The translations under genes and the position numbers were made by a program. DNA of 64,000 nucleotides from Tumebacillus algifaecis (GTDB taxonomy: Bacteria; Bacillota; Bacilli; Tumebacillales; Tumebacillaceae), in assembly GCF_002243515.1 (NCBI RefSeq), contig NZ_CP022657.1, positions 278,001 through 342,000 on the forward strand. The letters are read 5' to 3'. The notes under the pieces are model-generated. The model searched no databases, was not told where the DNA came from, and saw nothing but the letters and a program-made list of their open reading frames with translations. This document shows, one piece after another, positions 15,356 through 24,038 of this stretch. Position 1 is the first letter of the stretch, and every line of letters starts with the position of its first letter.

Positions 15356-16900
15356 CTAGTTTACGCCTACTGCGGTCCAAGCGTTTGCTACTGCAGAGTA
15401 GTAGGAGGAGCTGGAGCCGTACAGAGCAGCTGCTGCTTGCAGGGTTGCTGCGCGTGCGCCAGAGAAGTTGGTGTTCGCCGTCATGTAGTCGCGGGAAGCT
15501 TGGTACCAGATCTTCGCTGCGATCGTACGGGAGCCGATCGAAGTAGCAGCGTTGTAGAACGCTTTGTTCGGGATACCGGAGTTGGTGTGAACGCCGCCCC
15601 AGTCGCCAGCTTGCGTGTTCGGCAGGTTTTTGTATTGGTTCATGTGAGCCGGGTCGCCGTATGCAGCCGGGTCAGACATGGAACGGAAACCAACGTAGCC
15701 GTAGCCCGGCAGAGTGAGGTCTTCACCCATCGTCCAGTTCACGTTCTCGATCGCTGCAGCAATCGCATCCGACCAAGACTCGTTGAGTGCACCCGATTGG
15801 TTTTGGTAGATCAAACCGGAAGTGTACTCGGTTACACCGTGCGTCAATTCATGCGCGATTACGTCAAGGCCAGCGGAGAATGCGCGGAAGTTCACGCCGT
15901 CGCCATCGCCGTATACCATGTAGGTGCCGTTCCAGAACGCGTTGTTATATTTGTTTCCGTAGTGAACGAGCGACTCGATGTTCATGCCGTTGCCGTTGAT
16001 CGAGTTGCGGTTGACGTTGTTTTTGTACCAGTCGTAAACAGCACCTGCATAGTAGTGAGCATCAACTGCAGCGCGATGAGTGGTTGCGGTCCAAGAGTTG
16101 GTTGTGTTCGTCAGGTTGTAGATGGAGGACGTGCCATTTTTCATATCGCGGGTACGGATCATACCGGTCATTGCTTTCGAGGTATCTTCCATGTAGTAGA
16201 GGCCCGATTTCAGCGTGGTTTGGATGGTTTTGGTGCCGCCGAGGACGCCAGTACCGGTGCCAGCTACGCCTTCAATTGCGTTGACAGCATAGACGATGGA
16301 ACCGTCAACTGCGTTGACAAATACGGTCCAGTTGCCCGGGGTGTCGCTGATGTAGCTCACACCTACTTGATAGGAGAGAATCGCTTGATCGCCAACCGGG
16401 TAGTACACCAGTTCTGCTGCTGCCGCTTTGGACAGTTCGCCAGTGAAGCCAGTGTGTGCAACCGCTTTGTCGATCGCTGTAGTCGCGTTAAGTTTTGCTT
16501 GTTTCGCGTTTGCTTTTACGTTTTTGAAGCTACCAGTTACGCCTTCTGCGTCGCCGTTCGCTTCATGAACGATCACTTGGGAACCGTAAACTTTCACACC
16601 GTCGATCACTTGGTCCAGACGAGTGTGGGTGGTGCCATTTTCGTCCTTGTGGGACTTCTTCACTTTAAAGTTGCCTTCAGCTTTCGCGAAGCCGAAATCA
16701 CCTTTTACTTTTTCCAGCGTGTTGATCGCGCGTTGTTCAGCGGTTGCGCCTTCAACTTTGCCGATCTTGCCTTTTACGTTGTGGACTGCGCCTTTTTCGT
16801 CTTTCAGGACTTGCTTGTCGTTCGCAGCGCCTGCGTTCATAGTGAGTGCAGCTGCAACCATCGAAGACATTACCAGTGTTGCGATAACTTTTTTGTTCAT
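15356..16900 (-). CDS. Thermolysin-like neutral metalloprotease, M4 family (copy 1)
   Basis: The 514-residue secreted pre-pro-enzyme has a signal peptide (MNKKVIATLVMSSMVAAALT, cleavage near NAGA), an FTP/PepSY propeptide to about residue 215, and the M4 peptidase domain. Zinc motif HELTH lies near 350-354, the third ligand Glu in GALNESWSD, and the transition-state His in HTNSGIPNKAFYN. Length fits the bacillolysin group. The RBS is a GGGGGG run 12 nt before the ATG. It is one of two tandem paralogues. Expected function is extracellular protein digestion. Confidence 0.92.
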   Translation of the reverse strand: MNKKVIATLVMSSMVAAALTMNAGAANDKQVLKDEKGAVHNVKGKIGKVEGATAEQRAINTLEKVKGDFGFAKAEGNFKVKKSHKDENGTTHTRLDQVIDGVKVYGSQVIVHEANGDAEGVTGSFKNVKANAKQAKLNATTAIDKAVAHTGFTGELSKAAAAELVYYPVGDQAILSYQVGVSYISDTPGNWTVFVNAVDGSIVYAVNAIEGVAGTGTGVLGGTKTIQTTLKSGLYYMEDTSKAMTGMIRTRDMKNGTSSIYNLTNTTNSWTATTHRAAVDAHYYAGAVYDWYKNNVNRNSINGNGMNIESLVHYGNKYNNAFWNGTYMVYGDGDGVNFRAFSAGLDVIAHELTHGVTEYTSGLIYQNQSGALNESWSDAIAAAIENVNWTMGEDLTLPGYGYVGFRSMSDPAAYGDPAHMNQYKNLPNTQAGDWGGVHTNSGIPNKAFYNAATSIGSRTIAAKIWYQASRDYMTANTNFSGARAATLQAAAALYGSSSSYYSAVANAWTAVGVN

Positions 16901-16962
16901 TTGATTGTGACCCCCCGAAGTTTATTTGTATTTTTGTTTACTTGGAGTTTGTTTCTGATTTA

Positions 16963-16992
16963 AATATACGACAATGGAGAATGTTCTGTCAA
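16963..16992 (-). promoter_or_regulatory. Sigma-A promoter of M4 protease copy 1
   Basis: On the minus strand TTGACA (16992-16987) and TATATT (16968-16963) are separated by 18 bp, about 60 bp before the start codon. Confidence 0.7.
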
Positions 16993-17076
16993 TGCAATTT
17001 GTCAGTTTTGTGACGTATTTATAAAAAAAATATTAAGAAACGGATCGCTTTAATAATACAAAATCTTCCAAGATAA

Positions 17077-17103
17077 AACCCCTTGCTGTTTGGGCAAGGG
17101 GTT
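17077..17103 (-). terminator. Terminator of M4 protease copy 2
   Basis: AACCCCTTGC pairs with GCAAGGGGTT. Read leftward it follows the copy 2 stop and ends in a T-run. Confidence 0.8.
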
Positions 17104-17110
17104 AAAGGTG

Positions 17111-18643
17111 TTAAATACCAACTGCGGTCCACGCGCTTTGCAAAGCGGAGTAGTACGAGGAGCTTGTGCCGTACAGCGCTGCGGTCGCTTGCAGCGTAGC
17201 CGAGCGTGCGCCAGCGAAGTTGGTGCTCGAAGTCATGTAGTCGCGAGAAGCGATATACCAGATTTTGCCTGCGATGTCGCGGGAGCCGATCGCCGTCGCG
17301 AAGTTATAGAACGCTTTGTTCGGGATGCCCGAGTTGGTGTGTACGCCGCCATTGTCAGCGGAGGTGTTCACATATTGGCTCATGTGGGCCGGGTCGCCGT
17401 AAGCGTTCGGGTCGGACATCGAGCGGAAGCCGACCGTACCGTAAGCCGGGAGTGTCAGATCTTCACCCATGATCCAGTTGCTGCCTTCGATCACCGCGCC
17501 CATCGCGTCAGACCACGATTCGTTCAGTGCACCAGACTGATTTTTGTAGACGAGGCCCGAAGTGGTTTCGGTTACGCCGTGGGTCAGTTCGTGGGCGATG
17601 ACGTCGAGTGCGGCAGAGAATGCGCGGAAGTTCACGCCGTCGCCGTCCCCGTAGGTCATGGACGAACCGTTCCAGAACGCGTTGTTATAGTTGCTTCTGT
17701 AGTTGACGTAGGAGAGCAGAGTGCTACCACTGCCGTTGTATGAGTTGCGGCCGAGCATGTTGTAGTAGTAATCGTACACCACGCCCGTATAGTAATGGGC
17801 ATCGACACCTGCGCGCTGGTTGGTAGCGTTCCACACGTTGTCGCTGTCTGTCATGTTCGAATTGAACAGGATGCCGTTATTGTACGTTTTGGTCTGGATC
17901 ATGCCGGTCATCGGCTTGCTCTTGTCCTCGAGGTAGTAGGTGCCGCTGCGCAGTGTCGTTTCGATGGTCTTGGTATCGCCGAGGACGCCGATGCCAGTGC
18001 CCGCCACATGCTCGATCTGGTTGAAGGAATCGACGATCTCACCTGTTGCGACATCGACAAAAACGGTCCAGCGACCCGGTAGTTCGCCCATGTGGTTGAC
18101 GCCGACCTTGTAGGTCAGGATCGCCTCATCGCCTTTTTCGACGTACATCAATTCCGCTTGGGCCGGTTCGGACAGCTCGCCTGTGTATCCGGTGTGAGCG
18201 ACCGCTTTGCTGATCGCATCATTCACTTTGAGCGACGATTTGCTCACTTTCGGAGTCAATTCTTTGAAGGCGCCGGTGATGCCTTGCACATCGCCGTCCG
18301 CTTCGTGGACGATCATTTGGCTAGCAAAGACCGGGATGCCACCGATGACGCGGTCGAGCTTGGTATGGGTGGTGCCGTTTTCGTCTTTGTGGGATTTGTT
18401 CACTTTAAACTTGCCCGATGCTGTATGGAAACCATAGACGTTCTTCGCTTTGTCGAGCGCTTTCAAAGCGCGCTCTTCAGCAGTTGCGCCGTCAACTTTG
18501 CCAAGTTTGCCGACAACGTTGTGCACAGCGCCTTTATCGTCTTTCTGTACTTGCTTGTCAGATGCAGCTCCTGCCGACGACATCGCGACTGCAGATGCCA
18601 GAAACGATGTCATGACCAGTGTGGTAACCAGTTTTTTGTTCAT
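17111..18643 (-). CDS. Thermolysin-like neutral metalloprotease, M4 family (copy 2)
   Basis: The 510-residue paralogue of the neighbouring protease has the same plan: signal peptide MNKKLVTTLVMTSFLASAVA, FTP/PepSY propeptide, and a peptidase domain with HELTH near 351-355, NESWSDAMGA and HTNSGIPNKAFYN. Divergence from copy 1 is spread along the protein, including GYTGELSEPAQAELMYVEKG in the propeptide, so the duplication is not recent. It has its own promoter and terminator, so the two copies can be regulated separately. Catalytic residues are intact. Confidence 0.92.
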   Translation of the reverse strand: MNKKLVTTLVMTSFLASAVAMSSAGAASDKQVQKDDKGAVHNVVGKLGKVDGATAEERALKALDKAKNVYGFHTASGKFKVNKSHKDENGTTHTKLDRVIGGIPVFASQMIVHEADGDVQGITGAFKELTPKVSKSSLKVNDAISKAVAHTGYTGELSEPAQAELMYVEKGDEAILTYKVGVNHMGELPGRWTVFVDVATGEIVDSFNQIEHVAGTGIGVLGDTKTIETTLRSGTYYLEDKSKPMTGMIQTKTYNNGILFNSNMTDSDNVWNATNQRAGVDAHYYTGVVYDYYYNMLGRNSYNGSGSTLLSYVNYRSNYNNAFWNGSSMTYGDGDGVNFRAFSAALDVIAHELTHGVTETTSGLVYKNQSGALNESWSDAMGAVIEGSNWIMGEDLTLPAYGTVGFRSMSDPNAYGDPAHMSQYVNTSADNGGVHTNSGIPNKAFYNFATAIGSRDIAGKIWYIASRDYMTSSTNFAGARSATLQATAALYGTSSSYYSALQSAWTAVGI

Positions 18644-18703
18644 TGTGAATGACCCCTCTCTCTTTGTTATAATTAGTAGAACTTGTTAATTGTTATTGTT
18701 CTC

Positions 18704-18732
18704 AGTGTATAAGATTTCGAAAATTAAGTCAA
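18704..18732 (-). promoter_or_regulatory. Sigma-A promoter of M4 protease copy 2
   Basis: On the minus strand TTGACT (18732-18727) and TACACT (18709-18704) are separated by 17 bp in AT-rich DNA. Confidence 0.55.
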
Positions 18733-18783
18733 TAAAATTCACAATATTTGTTTTATATGATGTTTGTGTTTTTTATAATATGA

Positions 18784-18810
18784 AAAGCCTCCAAAAAGAT
18801 CGGGGGCTTT
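18784..18810 (-). terminator. Terminator kept from a decayed third M4 gene
   Basis: AAAGCCTCC (18784-18792) pairs with GGGGGCTTT (18102 bases after 700, i.e. 18802-18810) with one G-T pair. On the minus strand it lies just after the C-terminal remnant described next. Confidence 0.65.
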
Positions 18811-18822
18811 GTGCGGTGTTGA

Positions 18823-18935
18823 TTCGTTTACACCAACGTTGGTCCAAGCGGTTCTCAGCGCGGTGTAGTAGGAAGAAGTCGAACCGTACAGCGCTGCAGT
18901 CGCTTGCAGGGTAGCTGCGCGCGCGTCTGCACCGT
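18823..18935 (-). pseudogene. 3' remnant of a third M4 protease gene
   Basis: The minus strand encodes ARAATLQATAALYGSTSSYY followed by TALRTAWTNVGVN, which is the extreme C-terminus of the M4 peptidase domain and closely resembles the ends of both intact copies next door. Upstream of it the reading frame (MNQPFYFGRDALKTDESIKN) has no protease likeness, and the frame runs past the expected stop into the terminator. About 93 percent of the gene is gone. It shows that the locus once had three tandem copies. Confidence 0.8.
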
Positions 18936-19161
18936 TTTCCCGCGCAAAGATCGATTTTTTTTTCGACATGGCAAGATTTTTGATCGATTCGTCTGTTTTC
19001 AAGGCGTCTCGGCCAAAATAGAAAGGTTGATTCAAGAAAGTTGTGGTCCGATTCGAAAAAATTCGATATTGAAGACCAACGTGTGGTTATTTTTAAATTG
19101 AATATTTTAAAAATATAAATTTCGAAATTGAAAAGTAGAGTGGAAGGGGGGTCAACAGCAG

Positions 19162-19392
19162 ATGGCGAAAAATAAATCATGGGATGTCCGGGACCCGGAG
19201 GTCAGGCAGATGGTGGAAGGAATGAAAATGGAACTTGCGCGGGAGTTTGGCCTTGGAGTTCCGCTGGACGGCTATTGGGGAAATTGCGCTTCGAAAGAGC
19301 TTGGAAAGATCGGATCGCAATTAAAAAAACGCCTGCCCGTCTTGTTGGAGCGGAGTTCGATGCAAAAGAAGGTGCGGAAAAAGCGGAATTGA
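19162..19392 (+). CDS. Divergent alpha/beta-type small acid-soluble spore protein
   Basis: The 76-residue product contains VEGMKMELAREFGLG, which matches the E-x-A-x-E-F-G pattern around the GPR protease site of alpha/beta SASPs, and then ASKELGKIGSQLKKRLPVLL, which parallels the 'GxxxxxxxxxLxKRLV' second helix. Such proteins coat spore DNA. It differs from classical members by a more basic C-terminus (MQKKVRKKRN) and by a Trp/Tyr-bearing linker DGYWGNCAS. AAGGGGGG lies about 8 nt before the ATG. No clear sigma-G promoter was found. Confidence 0.7.
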   Translation: MAKNKSWDVRDPEVRQMVEGMKMELAREFGLGVPLDGYWGNCASKELGKIGSQLKKRLPVLLERSSMQKKVRKKRN

Positions 19393-19438
19393 GGTAGTCT
19401 GTTAACTAGGAATTCAGAGTAGGAATGGAGGGGACCCT

Positions 19439-19891
19439 TTGCTTCATCTTGTCGAGAAGAATCGTGAAGCGTATCTGCCGCTCTTGCTGTTGGCCGACCC
19501 ATCGGAAGTGATGGTGCGCCGTTATCTGGCGACAGGCGTGCTGTACACCTGGCGCTCCGAAGAGGATGAGACGATGGGCGTGCTGCTTGTGGTGGAGCTT
19601 GAGCCTGGTAAGGTCGAGATCAAAAACATCGCGGTACGCGAAGGCTACCAAGGTCAAGGATTCGGCAAACTGCTGATGCAGGCAGTGCTTCGCCAACTGA
19701 AAGAACAGGAGTATCGCGAAGTGGTCGTCCACACGGGTAATTCGAGCATTGGCAATTTTGCTTTTTATCAAAAGCAGGGATTTCGCATGGTCGGCATCGA
19801 CTTCGATTATTTTATTAGAGAATATGGAGAACCGATCATGGAGGACGGCATTCCATGCCGCGATCAGATCAAATTTGTGCGTCCGCTGTAA
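19439..19891 (+). CDS. GNAT family N-acetyltransferase
   Basis: The 150-residue protein has the GNAT fold: strand pair YTWRSEEDETMGVLLVVELE, then IKNIAVREGYQGQGFGKLLM with the acetyl-CoA loop Q-G-x-G-x-G/L, and N-F-A-F-Y-Q-K-Q-G-F-R near residue 100. The substrate is unknown; B. subtilis YvbK-like enzymes are of similar size. TTG at 19439 follows GGAGGGG, and no ATG gives the conserved N-terminus. Cys141 is the only Cys. The gene lies just upstream of the lysine regulator but has its own weak terminator. Confidence 0.85.
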   Translation: MLHLVEKNREAYLPLLLLADPSEVMVRRYLATGVLYTWRSEEDETMGVLLVVELEPGKVEIKNIAVREGYQGQGFGKLLMQAVLRQLKEQEYREVVVHTGNSSIGNFAFYQKQGFRMVGIDFDYFIREYGEPIMEDGIPCRDQIKFVRPL

Positions 19892-19908
19892 CAAGCGGAA
19901 CTTTTTTT
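19883..19908 (+). terminator. Weak terminator overlapping the GNAT stop codon
   Basis: CCGC (19883-19886) pairs with GCGG (19895-19898) and a T-run occupies 19902-19908. The short stem makes this tentative. Confidence 0.4.
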
Positions 19909-19917
19909 GGGACGAAA

Positions 19918-19933
19918 TGCCGAATAATCGGCG
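19918..19933 (+). promoter_or_regulatory. Palindromic operator A of the kam activator gene
   Basis: TGCCGAATAATCGGCG is a near-perfect palindrome immediately upstream of a TATAAT. It shares both arms with the palindrome at 21476-21491 before the kam operon. Confidence 0.6.
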
Positions 19934-19934
19934 C

Positions 19935-19940
19935 TATAAT
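19935..19940 (+). promoter_or_regulatory. -10 element of the kam activator gene
   Basis: A perfect TATAAT lies between operators A and B, 48 bp before the start codon. The -35 would fall at about 19912-19917 and is poor, consistent with a weak, repressible promoter. Confidence 0.5.
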
Positions 19941-19956
19941 TGCTGGAATTTCGGCA
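19941..19956 (+). promoter_or_regulatory. Palindromic operator B of the kam activator gene
   Basis: TGCTGGAATTTCGGCA matches the palindrome TGCCGAAATTTCGGCA with two changes in the left arm. It abuts the -10 element, so binding here would block initiation (autorepression). Confidence 0.55.
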
Positions 19957-19987
19957 GTTGAGGCGAACGGAGAGGAGGAAGTCTGGG

Positions 19988-21415
19988 ATGGAGTATGAAG
20001 CGCGCGAGATGGTGGAGATGCTGCGGGCGATTTTGGCGTCGATCGACGAAGGGATTCATGCGGTCGATCGCGATGGGATCACGATTTATTATAATGACGC
20101 GGTGGCGCGGTTGGACGGTCTCGATCCACAGGAAGTGATCGGCAAACACCTGCTGGAAGTGTTTCCTTCGTTGGATACGGGCACATCGACGCTGCTCAAA
20201 GTCATTCAGACGGGCGAGCGGATACCGGACATGCCGCAGATGTATACGAACTATCGCGGCAAGAAGGTACATACGGTGAATACCACGTTGCCGATCGTCT
20301 CCGGAGGCAAACTGGTCGGGGCGCTGGAAGTCGCGAAGGATTTAACGCGGCTCAAAGAGCTGAACGAAAAGTTGATCGATCTGCAGGCGCAGGTGGTCGG
20401 GGTGGAAAAGGCGATCGGTAAGAAGAAAAGCCCGATTGAGGCGCATTGGACTTTTCAAAAGATTTTGACGCAGGATAGATCGATGCTGTTGCTCAAGGAG
20501 TTGGCAGCAAGGGCGGCGACCACATCCTCTCCGGTGCTAGTCTATGGTGCGACTGGGACGGGCAAGGAGCTTTTTGTACAGTCGATTCACAACGCATCAC
20601 CGCGGCGGAATCGGCCCTTTATCGCCCAAAACTGTGCGGCATTGCCAGCGTCACTGCTAGAAGGTCTCCTGTTTGGGACGGTGAAAGGATCGTTTACGGG
20701 AGCGGAGAATCGGCCGGGCCTGTTCGAATTGGCAGACGGCGGAACGCTCTTTTTGGATGAGATCAACTCGATGCCGCTTGAGTTGCAGGCCAAGTTGCTT
20801 CGCGTACTGCAAGAAGGCATCGTACGGCGCGTGGGCGATACGAAAGTGATCCAGGTCGATGTGCGCGTGCTGGCGGCGACCAATCAAAATCCGATTCTGG
20901 CGATCGAGCAAGGGCATCTGCGCAGTGACCTGTATTACCGACTCAACGTCGTCTCGCTGCATCTGCCGCCGCTGTCGGAGCGGCCGGATGACATTCGCAT
21001 TTTGGTGCGGCATTTTATCGACAAGTTTAACGCCAAGTTCGGTTTGCAGGTGATCGATGTGACACCTGAAGTGTTCGACCGCTTCCATCGCTATGAATGG
21101 CCGGGCAATGTGCGCGAACTAGAGCATGCGGTCGAAGGGGCGATGAACCTGGCTGACGAGCCGTATCTGCGGATGGAACATCTGCCGTGGCACATCCGCG
21201 AAGGCCATTTTGCGGGGCAGGCGGAGCGCGTGTTTGCGTTGCCACCGGGCGTGCGCCCATTGCGGGAAGTGCTCGATCGTGTGGAGGCCGCGCTGATCGA
21301 ACAGGCGATGCGGGAGACGAACGGGAATGTCCAGCAAGCGGCCAAGCTGTTGAAAGTGCCGCGGCAGACGTTGCAGTACCGACTGTCTAAAGGGCAGAAG
21401 CAGGAAAAAGAGTAG
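19988..21415 (+). CDS. Sigma-54-dependent activator with PAS sensor, probable regulator of the kam operon
   Basis: The 475-residue protein has an N-terminal PAS domain ([20 protein letters not shown]), a AAA+ domain with Walker A GATGTGKE near residues 187-194 and Walker B LFLDEI, and a C-terminal Fis-type HTH ([20 protein letters not shown]). The sigma-54 contact loop reads GSFTGA instead of GAFTGA (about 234-239). GGAGAGGAGG precedes ATG 19988; the frame from 19940 runs through an operator. It stands next to a -24/-12 promoter and the lysine operon, so it should activate that operon. Layout resembles RocR-type regulators of amino-acid catabolism. Confidence 0.88.
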   Translation: MEYEAREMVEMLRAILASIDEGIHAVDRDGITIYYNDAVARLDGLDPQEVIGKHLLEVFPSLDTGTSTLLKVIQTGERIPDMPQMYTNYRGKKVHTVNTTLPIVSGGKLVGALEVAKDLTRLKELNEKLIDLQAQVVGVEKAIGKKKSPIEAHWTFQKILTQDRSMLLLKELAARAATTSSPVLVYGATGTGKELFVQSIHNASPRRNRPFIAQNCAALPASLLEGLLFGTVKGSFTGAENRPGLFELADGGTLFLDEINSMPLELQAKLLRVLQEGIVRRVGDTKVIQVDVRVLAATNQNPILAIEQGHLRSDLYYRLNVVSLHLPPLSERPDDIRILVRHFIDKFNAKFGLQVIDVTPEVFDRFHRYEWPGNVRELEHAVEGAMNLADEPYLRMEHLPWHIREGHFAGQAERVFALPPGVRPLREVLDRVEAALIEQAMRETNGNVQQAAKLLKVPRQTLQYRLSKGQKQEKE

Positions 21416-21469
21416 GGCAAAGCGGATTGATCCGCGCTCGATATGGAAAATCGAAGAGGAATCGCCGAT

Positions 21470-21497
21470 AAAAAGTGCCGAAATTTCGGCACTTTTT
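21470..21497 (+). promoter_or_regulatory. 28-bp palindrome: candidate upstream activator site, and terminator of the activator gene
   Basis: The core TGCCGAAATTTCGGCA (21476-21491) is a perfect 16-bp palindrome flanked by A5-G and C-T5, making 28 symmetric bases. It lies about 70-90 bp before the -24/-12 promoter, a normal place for an enhancer site, and resembles operators A and B. The T-run also makes it able to end the activator transcript. Confidence 0.7.
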
Positions 21498-21566
21498 GTT
21501 TGTGAAGATACGATTACAATTGACCGAACCTTTGCGAAATGGGGATTTGACAGTGATTTTGAAAAG

Positions 21567-21584
21567 TTGGCATAGATCTTGCAT
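21567..21584 (+). promoter_or_regulatory. Sigma-54 (-24/-12) promoter of the kam operon
   Basis: TTGGCATAGATCTTGCAT holds the GG and GC dinucleotides with the standard spacing of the consensus TGGCAC-N5-TTGC. It lies 54 bp before kdd and just after a sigma-54 activator gene. Confidence 0.88.
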
Positions 21585-21637
21585 ATGAATAGTCAGCAAC
21601 TACAAAGCAAGGGAAGTACGCAAGGAGGGGTAGCACC

Positions 21638-22678
21638 ATGAAACCGGGACATCGGTACGGTTTACATCGTGTTTTAGAACCGCAAGGCACGATGCCACAG
21701 CCGGCATGGAAGATTGACAACAGCATGGAGCTGTACGATAACGAAATCTTGATCGATGTGCAGACGCTAAACATCGATTCCGCTTCTTTTGTGCAGATTC
21801 GGGAAGCGGAGGGGGGCGACCCGCTCAAAGTCGGTGAACATATGCAAAACATCGTGCGTGAACGCGGCAAGCATCACAACCCGGTGACCGGATCGGGCGG
21901 AATGCTGATCGGCACTGTCCGCAGCATCGGGGAGCGCCTGCAAGGGCAGATCGACCTGCAAGCAGGCGATCGCATCGCCACGCTCGTCTCCCTGTCGCTC
22001 ACGCCGCTCACGATCGAGAAAATCGTCAAGATGGACGTGAAGACGGGTCAGGTCGATATTCAAGGCCAAGCGATATTGTTCGAATCGGGCCTGTATGCGA
22101 AGCTGTCGGACGATCTGCCCGACCGCGTGTCGCTCGCCGTCCTCGATGTATGCGGTGCGCCTGCCCAGACGGCCAAACTGGTCAAAGCGGGCGACACGGT
22201 CGTCATCCTTGGCGCAGGCGGCAAGAGCGGCTCGATGGTGCTCTATCAGGCTCGCAAATCGGCGGGGCCGACTGGGAAGATCATCGCCGTCGAATACGGG
22301 GAAGCCGGCTGTGAGACGCTGCGCAAACTCGGCTGGGCCGATGAGGTGCTCAACTTGGACTGCACCAAGCCTGTCGAAGTGTTGGAAGCGGTCGAACGAG
22401 CGACTGGCGGGAGATTTGCCGATCTGACCGTCAACTGCGTGAACATTCCGGGCACGGAGATGGCATCGATCCTCGCGACCCGCGATGAAGGAACGGTCTA
22501 CTTTTTCTCGATGGCGACCTCGTTTACCGCCGCTGCGCTCGGTGCAGAAGGCGTCGGCAAAGATGTGAACATGATCATTGGCAACGGCTACACGAAAGGG
22601 CATGCCGACCTCTCGCTCCAACTGGTGCGCGAATCGGCCCAACTTCGCGAGCTGTTTGAAACCAAATACGGAAACTAA
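21638..22678 (+). CDS. kdd: L-erythro-3,5-diaminohexanoate dehydrogenase
   Basis: The 346-residue enzyme oxidatively deaminates 3,5-diaminohexanoate to 3-keto-5-aminohexanoate with NAD(P). It opens with HRYGLHRVLEPQGTMPQPAW, typical of this family, and has a Rossmann loop VVILGAGGKSGSM near residues 188-200. The order kdd then kamA to kamE follows the lysine fermentation pathway. AAGGAGGGG lies 9 nt before the ATG. It is the first gene behind the sigma-54 promoter. The family is related to medium-chain dehydrogenases but lacks an obvious catalytic zinc site. Confidence 0.9.
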   Translation: MKPGHRYGLHRVLEPQGTMPQPAWKIDNSMELYDNEILIDVQTLNIDSASFVQIREAEGGDPLKVGEHMQNIVRERGKHHNPVTGSGGMLIGTVRSIGERLQGQIDLQAGDRIATLVSLSLTPLTIEKIVKMDVKTGQVDIQGQAILFESGLYAKLSDDLPDRVSLAVLDVCGAPAQTAKLVKAGDTVVILGAGGKSGSMVLYQARKSAGPTGKIIAVEYGEAGCETLRKLGWADEVLNLDCTKPVEVLEAVERATGGRFADLTVNCVNIPGTEMASILATRDEGTVYFFSMATSFTAAALGAEGVGKDVNMIIGNGYTKGHADLSLQLVRESAQLRELFETKYGN

Positions 22679-22694
22679 GAGGAGGACTCTACCT

Positions 22695-24038
22695 ATGGAA
22701 CAACAACAAGAGCGTTTGGAGCGTCACCTGTACGGCAAGAAAAAGCGTCACTTCCGCGATGTGGAGATTTGGAAAGATGTCACCAACGAAAAATGGGATG
22801 ACTGGATGTGGCAACTGACGCACACCATCAATGACCTGGAGACTTTGGAACAAGTGGTCAACCTGACCGAAGAAGAGCGCGTCGGCATTCTGAACGTGAA
22901 GATGTCGATTCCGCTACGCATCACGCCGTACTATGCGATGATGATGGACCAAGACGACCCGAACTGCCCAGTGCGCCTGCAAGCGGTGCCGATGTCAGAC
23001 GAGATGCAACGCTCTCCGTGGGATATGGCCGATCCGCTGAGTGAAGATGAAGACGCGCCGGCGCCGGGTCTTACCCACCGTTACCCGGACCGCGTGCTGT
23101 TTTTGATCACCAACCAATGTTCGATGTACTGCCGCCACTGTACGCGCCGCCGTTTCTCCGGCCAAGTCGGTCAATCGGTGCCGAAGCAACAGCTCGATGC
23201 GGCGATCGACTACATCCGCCGCACCCCGCAGATTCGCGACGTACTGCTCTCTGGCGGCGACGGCCTGCTCGTCAACGACAAGATTCTTGAGTACATCGTT
23301 TCCAGCCTGCGCCAAATCCCGCATGTAGAGATCATCCGCATCGGCACACGCGCACCGGTCGTGTTCCCGCAACGCATCACCGACAACCTGGTCAACATGC
23401 TGAAAAAGTACCATCCGGTCTGGATCAACACGCACTTCAACCATCCGGATGAGCTGACCGAAGAGGCGAAAGCGGCTTGCCATAAGATCGCCGATGCAGG
23501 TATCCCGCTGGGCAACCAATCGGTGTTGATGCGCGGCGTCAACGACTGCGCACATGTGATGAAAGACCTGATGCACCAACTGGTTTACAACCGCGTACGT
23601 CCGTACTACATCTACCAGTGCGACCTGTCGGAAGGCATTCAGCATTTCCGCACCACCGTCTCGAAAGGTCTGGAGATCATGGAGCAACTGCGCGGCCACA
23701 CCTCCGGCTATGCGGTGCCGACGTTCGTTGTCGATGCGCCGGGCGGCGGCGGCAAGATTCCGGTCATGCCGAACTACGTCCTTTCGCAAGGTCACGGCAA
23801 AGTGATCCTGCGCAACTTTGAAGGCGTCATCTCGGTCTACCATGAGCCGACGTACCATGACCAAGGGTGCCCGCCGACCTGCAAGCATGACCACAGCAAG
23901 GATGAAGAGATCGGTTTGGCAAGACTGCTCAACGACAAGCAACTGTCGCTCGAACCAAAAGGGCTGAAGCGTCGCCGCCCGAAAGAGCAGCAAGAGGAAC
24001 AGGCTACCACGACGATCGATTTGCCGATGGTGGACTGA
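22695..24038 (+). CDS. kamA: L-lysine 2,3-aminomutase, radical SAM and PLP-dependent
   Basis: The 447-residue enzyme interconverts L-lysine and L-beta-lysine, the first step of lysine fermentation. The radical-SAM cluster motif C-x3-C-x2-C is in CSMYCRHCTRRRF (about residues 142-149), followed by VLLSGGDGLLV. The PLP lysine is expected in the GGGGKIPVMPNYV region. ATG 22695 follows GAGGAGGA; a longer frame from 22578 overlaps kdd and is rejected. The C-terminus carries extra Cys (CPPTCKHD), as in clostridial enzymes. Its TGA overlaps the kamB ATG. Confidence 0.95.
   Translation: MEQQQERLERHLYGKKKRHFRDVEIWKDVTNEKWDDWMWQLTHTINDLETLEQVVNLTEEERVGILNVKMSIPLRITPYYAMMMDQDDPNCPVRLQAVPMSDEMQRSPWDMADPLSEDEDAPAPGLTHRYPDRVLFLITNQCSMYCRHCTRRRFSGQVGQSVPKQQLDAAIDYIRRTPQIRDVLLSGGDGLLVNDKILEYIVSSLRQIPHVEIIRIGTRAPVVFPQRITDNLVNMLKKYHPVWINTHFNHPDELTEEAKAACHKIADAGIPLGNQSVLMRGVNDCAHVMKDLMHQLVYNRVRPYYIYQCDLSEGIQHFRTTVSKGLEIMEQLRGHTSGYAVPTFVVDAPGGGGKIPVMPNYVLSQGHGKVILRNFEGVISVYHEPTYHDQGCPPTCKHDHSKDEEIGLARLLNDKQLSLEPKGLKRRRPKEQQEEQATTTIDLPMVD

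Noticed and set aside
15437-16963. 508-codon plus-strand frame opposite M4 protease copy 1
   Set aside because: It is a shadow of the antisense protease gene with low-complexity Val/Arg/Cys composition and no RBS.
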